In this document: one piece after another, positions 63,831-64,000 of the stretch | How the letters are laid out: the number at the start of each line of letters is the position of its first letter | Position numbering within the stretch: the stretch's first letter is position 1 | Source: Brachynemurus nebulosus | Taxonomy: Eukaryota > Arthropoda > Insecta > Neuroptera > Myrmeleontidae | Direction of reading: 5' to 3' | DNA: 64,000 nucleotides | NCBI GenBank assembly: GCA_035578155.1 | Contig: JAPWDM010000011.1 | Span: 21,614,375-21,678,374, forward strand | Notes under the pieces: model-generated | Database searches by the model: none | The model's input: only the letters and a program-made list of their open reading frames with translations | What the model was told of the DNA's origin: nothing | Translations under genes and position numbers: made by a program

Positions 63831-64000
63831 AGTTCTGTATAATTATTAGTTATTACACTTATATATATATACTTCTCCTTGAGTTTGTAACAATGCGTCG
63901 CGCGAACGACGTCGCGGGTACAGTTAGTTTTCAATATGGATGAGTATTGTTTACATTGTGCAGCATCTTTTGCTACTAGTATAAAAAATTACTCCATACA

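Overview
The window looks like nuclear DNA from an insect, probably a sap-feeding hemipteran such as an aphid relative. The evidence is a very AT-rich background, short GT-AG introns, insect-type CRAL-TRIO genes, long (TA)n arrays and many arthropod transposon remnants. The organism call is inference. No bacterial operon, rRNA, tRNA or CRISPR array is visible.

Layout. 1-22.3 kb: no convincing host gene. It holds DNA-transposon relics (TIR elements at 3.77-5.03 kb and 6.86-8.87 kb, the second split by a hAT element with a perfect 8-bp target duplication), a 110-bp hairpin, a decayed transposon-type coding region at 12.95-13.70 kb broken by a 170-bp hAT MITE, a TTAA-flanked MITE at 16.84-17.29 kb, and two inverted copies of a GC-rich 200-bp repeat. 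22.4-58.1 kb: a large tandem segmental duplication. Unit 1 (about 22,371-37,262) carries CRAL-TRIO gene copy A and only exons 1-2 of copy B. Unit 2 (about 37,275-58,109) carries copy C and, running past the unit end to 59,096, the complete copy D. 59.1-64 kb: degenerate tandem repeats, a (TCTG)n tract enclosed by a 176-bp inverted repeat, and a hAT transposase pseudogene.

The genes. Copies A, C and D each reconstruct as five exons with identical exon lengths (142, 163, 370, 103, 122 nt) and intron phases (1, 2, 0, 1). Each encodes a 299-residue intracellular lipid-transfer protein of the CRAL-TRIO / alpha-tocopherol-transfer-protein-like family. All three end in CNIM, which reads as a CaaX prenylation box. 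Copy B was cut by the duplication junction inside intron 2, but its two exons are open and in phase with exon 3 of copy C. Hand counts give about 3% exon-3 divergence for A against C and about 9% for A against D, so an older gene duplication preceded the 15-kb one.

Because the units are paralogous, each serves as the empty site for insertions in the other. A foldback element upstream of every copy and a pogo-like element in intron 2 of B and D predate the 15-kb duplication. A hAT element and a TA-flanked element (unit 1), and a 5.1-kb long-TIR element with nested insertions, a hAT-like MITE, a TA-flanked element and an EN-RT LINE (unit 2), look younger than it.
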